NCBI GenBank assembly: GCA_021772135.1
Contig: JADYXQ010000177.1
Coordinates: 1 to 43,486 of the forward strand
DNA length: 43,486 bases
DNA from: Candidatus Obscuribacter sp.
GTDB lineage: Bacteria > Cyanobacteriota > Vampirovibrionia > Obscuribacterales > Obscuribacteraceae
Reading direction: 5' to 3'
Shown here: positions 41,683-43,486 of the stretch, piece by piece
Layout of the letters: each line of letters opens with the position of its first letter
Numbering within the stretch: the first letter of the stretch is position 1
Position numbers and translations under genes: made by a program
Notes under the pieces: model-generated
The model's database searches: none
Told to the model about the DNA's origin: nothing
The model's input: only the letters and a program-made list of their open reading frames with translations

Positions 41683-42591
41683 ATGAGACTTCTTTTTGGC
41701 TGGCTTTTATTTGCCGGTGCTGTATTCAGCATCATGGCCGGCGGCATATTTTTGTCGTTGGCTTTGGGCTATGCCTGTTACATGGGTGGGCGCGAGTTCA
41801 TTGCCATGGCGCGCAAGAAAGGCATCAATCCATCCAGCCGTATCGTTCTGGGAATGATTGTGGCCTTTTTTGTGGTGGCGGCCCTGCCTGATATTCCTCA
41901 ATGGATGCTTGGCGGCGTCAGACTGCCGGATAGTTTCTCCATTCAGCATTTTCCCCTGCTGCTCACTATAGGCATATATATATCGTTCTTTCGTTTGCTT
42001 TTTCGCAACGACAATCCGCCGGCCACAATCGCCGATATTGCCTCTACCATTCTTGGTTTTATATATGTAGGCTGGTTGCCAAGTCACCTGGTGTTATTGC
42101 GCAACCTCACCCCGGTAGGCATGCCTCTCACGGATAATCCGCTGCAGCAGCCGGGGCTGGCTTACGTCTGGGCCACTCTATTCATTATCTGGAGCACTGA
42201 TGTCTTTGCTTATTACATCGGCAAGAAAATCGGCAAACACTTGCTCTATCCGCAAATCAGTCCGAAAAAAACCATTGAGGGGGCTATTGGCGGATTTGCC
42301 GTAGCCATCATTTTCGGCATGACTATTACTTATTTGTCTGACCATGTGCTCTTTGCATGTCATCCTTTTAAATTCAATCTCTGGCAGGCGCCGCTTATGG
42401 CCGCCACAATCTCCGTTGCTGCACAATTAGGTGATCTCTGTGAATCGCTGCTTAAAAGAGACGCCGGCATCAAAGACTCCGGCGACATTTTTCCCGGCCA
42501 CGGCGGCTTTCTCGATCGGGGCGACAGCATCATCATCAGCAGCGCAATTGCCTACTATTGGGTCAACCTGGTGGTTCTGGGCAATATTTGA
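41683..42591 (+). CDS. cdsA: Phosphatidate cytidylyltransferase (CDP-diglyceride synthase)
   Basis: 302 residues. CTP + phosphatidate gives CDP-diacylglycerol, the precursor of membrane phospholipids, at the inner membrane. About eight membrane helices and the C-terminal family signature, given in two parts: ESLLKRDAGIKDSGDIFPGH and then GGFLDRGDS, with the conserved Lys-Arg, Lys-Asp, His-Gly-Gly and Asp-Arg pairs. One Gly replaces the usual aliphatic residue before the last Asp. WSTDVFAYYIGKKIGKH and SPKKTIEGAIGG also fit. Start: ATG 41683, 9 bases after the YibE/F gene; no strong Shine-Dalgarno. uppS and dxr, frequent neighbours of cdsA, are not next to it. Confidence 0.95.
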   Translation: MRLLFGWLLFAGAVFSIMAGGIFLSLALGYACYMGGREFIAMARKKGINPSSRIVLGMIVAFFVVAALPDIPQWMLGGVRLPDSFSIQHFPLLLTIGIYISFFRLLFRNDNPPATIADIASTILGFIYVGWLPSHLVLLRNLTPVGMPLTDNPLQQPGLAYVWATLFIIWSTDVFAYYIGKKIGKHLLYPQISPKKTIEGAIGGFAVAIIFGMTITYLSDHVLFACHPFKFNLWQAPLMAATISVAAQLGDLCESLLKRDAGIKDSGDIFPGHGGFLDRGDSIIISSAIAYYWVNLVVLGNI

Positions 42592-42663
42592 GCGGTTTAG
42601 CGATCTCCTTGCAACCTAAAACGGCCAGATCGAGATAAAATCCGCAATCATTGCCGCCGGTTT

Positions 42664-42692
42664 TTGTAATGCGCCCCTTTGTGAGATATCAT
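42664..42692 (+). promoter_or_regulatory. Promoter of tRNA-Ser
   Basis: TTGTAA (42664-42669), 17 bases, TATCAT (42687-42692). Transcription would begin near 42699, about 20 bases before the mature tRNA 5' end. Confidence 0.5.
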
Positions 42693-42718
42693 AAGAGAGC
42701 CGAGTATTGGCAGCACCT

Positions 42719-42808
42719 GGAGAGGTGGCTGAGTGGTCGAAAGCACCTTCCTGCTAAGAAGACGTACGGAGTTAATCTGTACCGAGGGTTCGAATCCCTC
42801 CCTCTCCG
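42719..42808 (+). tRNA. tRNA-Ser (anticodon GCU)
   Basis: A 90-base cloverleaf. Acceptor arms GGAGAGG (42719-42725) and CCTCTCC (42801-42807) pair fully, with discriminator G at 42808. The D region is TGGCTGAGTGGTCGAAAGCA, the anticodon loop CTGCTAA carries GCT (reads AGC/AGU), a long variable arm closes with GTAC/GTAC, and the T arm is GAGGG-TTCGAAT-CCCTC. A long variable arm plus G discriminator identifies serine. CCA is not encoded. The anticodon stem has a mismatch at its outer pair. Confidence 0.97.
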
Positions 42809-42817
42809 AATTTAACT

Positions 42818-42851
42818 AAAAAAGCGCTTCAATTCACTGAAGCGCTTTTTT
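42818..42851. terminator. Two-way intrinsic terminator between tRNA-Ser and the last gene
   Basis: AAAAAAGCGCTTCA (42818-42831) and TGAAGCGCTTTTTT (42838-42851) form a perfect 14-pair stem around a 6-base loop, with T runs on both strands. It ends the tRNA transcript rightward and the gene at 42874 leftward. Confidence 0.92.
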
Positions 42852-42873
42852 CTTTTGCAGGCTGCGGATGCCG

Positions 42874-43486
42874 CTATTCGATTGATTTTTGCCAGTCTTT
42901 AGAAAGTTGCACGATACCGTCTCTGAGTACTTTCAAAGTCTTGGATTGCTTCATAACGTTGCTGACTGCCTGAATATCGTCGGCATTCATGGCTTCCACC
43001 CCTAAGGCGTTAAGGGCGCTAATGGAGGCATCGACTGAATCGAAGAGGCCCTTCAGTGCGTGAGCCACTTTGCGATTATTTTCTGCTGTTTCTTTTTCAA
43101 TGCTGACTTTGCCGGCAGCTCCGTTCGGGCCTTCCGCCCCAGCCTGAAAATGATAAGCCACTGCCGGCATTGTTGTGGGTGGAGTGAGCGCTGCGTTTAC
43201 TGGTGCTTGCATTGAAGCTTGTACTGATGGTTGTATTGGCGCGGCTTGAGGAATTTGAGTAGTTTCGGCTTGAGCCTGTGCCTGTGCTTGCATATCCACC
43301 TGAGACCGTTGAGAAGATGGAAAAGTTGGAACAGTTGGAACAGTCTGAGGAGCTTGAGTGGGAGTAATCGACTGACTTCCGGCCAGGCGTTGGAAAAGAT
43401 CTTGTTGTTCTACTTTCGGATTTTCTTGCTCAATTCGCGGTGCTGCGGCGGGGTTGGCGAACTGTTGTACAGACTGAGGTTCAGGA
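42874..43486 (-). CDS. Gln/Pro-rich protein, N-terminus beyond the window
   Basis: The frame is open from the right edge to the stop at 42874, 203 codons visible. A GTG at 43299 is in frame, but the reading continues upstream without a stop to the edge (PEPQSVQQFANPAAA at the edge), so the true start is outside. The visible first two-thirds is low complexity, with Gln/Pro/Ala repeats (VPTVPTFPSS, MQAQAQAQAE). The last 75 residues look folded and helical (VAHALKGLFDSVDASISALN, AVSNVMKQSKTLKVLRDGIV). I recognise no family. It may be a surface, linker or scaffold protein; the two-way terminator follows it directly. Confidence 0.65.
   Translation of the reverse strand, partial: PEPQSVQQFANPAAAPRIEQENPKVEQQDLFQRLAGSQSITPTQAPQTVPTVPTFPSSQRSQVDMQAQAQAQAETTQIPQAAPIQPSVQASMQAPVNAALTPPTTMPAVAYHFQAGAEGPNGAAGKVSIEKETAENNRKVAHALKGLFDSVDASISALNALGVEAMNADDIQAVSNVMKQSKTLKVLRDGIVQLSKDWQKSIE

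Noticed and set aside
1-43486. CRISPR arrays, insertion sequences, prophage or integrase genes
   Set aside because: None seen: no regularly spaced repeats with spacers, no transposase motifs, no terminal inverted repeats around gene blocks.

Overview
The window reads as a free-living bacterial chromosome of roughly balanced base composition, densely packed on both strands, with many TTG and GTG starts and no insertion sequences, phage genes or CRISPR arrays. Several traits point to the cyanobacterial lineage without photosynthesis genes: a long NusB with the cyanobacterial-type N-terminus followed directly by ftsY, an RpoB that begins close to its first conserved motif, and lysA followed by the diadenylate cyclase gene cdaA. 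Glycogen phosphorylase, phosphoketolase and a polyphosphate kinase 2 fit a non-photosynthetic relative such as Melainabacteria/Vampirovibrionia (for example an Obscuribacter-like organism). This assignment is inference from gene content.

Layout. 1-2700 (minus): an exported TPR protein overlaps by ATGA the start of rpoB, which runs off the left edge. 2701-3194 is a 494-base gap with hairpins and a promoter. 3195-6149 (plus): a NarL-type response regulator, a DUF2993/LmeA-like exported protein overlapping a GerMN lipoprotein, a possible 12-codon leader peptide and ribosomal protein bL31. 6208-8093: a GH5 glycosidase (minus) diverging from pyrF (plus). 8110-12031 (minus): yraN, then an operon of an unrecognised cytosolic protein, lysA and cdaA. 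12122-17993 (plus): serS with a membrane protein, then a vitamin B6 unit (MocR/PdxR regulator with five direct repeats at its promoter, pdxS, pdxT), a twin palindrome and a small membrane protein.

18090-23819 (plus) is an overlapping run of an acetyl-CoA-synthetase-like ligase with an altered acyl pocket, a SGNH-like protein and an MBOAT O-acyltransferase, followed after 13 bases by polyphosphate kinase 2. 23842-30455 (minus) is phosphoketolase, glycogen phosphorylase and an exported PDZ protein: a carbon-storage and fermentation operon. 30548-32424 (minus) is nusB-ftsY. 32519-34511 (plus) is rsmD and a protein made of four 98-residue repeats resembling the type II secretion ATPase N-terminal (MshEN) domain. 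34528-36870 (minus) is a 7TM-HD protein of the PgpH type, the usual partner of CdaA in c-di-AMP turnover. galE (plus) and a GT2 glycosyltransferase (minus) converge at 38.0 kb. 39295-42591 (plus) is ruvB, a YibE/F-like membrane protein and cdsA, then tRNA-Ser(GCU) with its own promoter and a strong two-way terminator, and a Gln/Pro-rich gene cut by the right edge.

Together the genes link storage polymers (glycogen, polyphosphate), acyl activation and surface O-acylation, c-di-AMP signalling and housekeeping. No single complete new defence or mobile system is visible. The points most worth a second look are the 4 x 98 repeat protein, the ligase-SGNH-MBOAT-PPK2 run, the PdxR operator array and the unusual rpoB neighbourhood.
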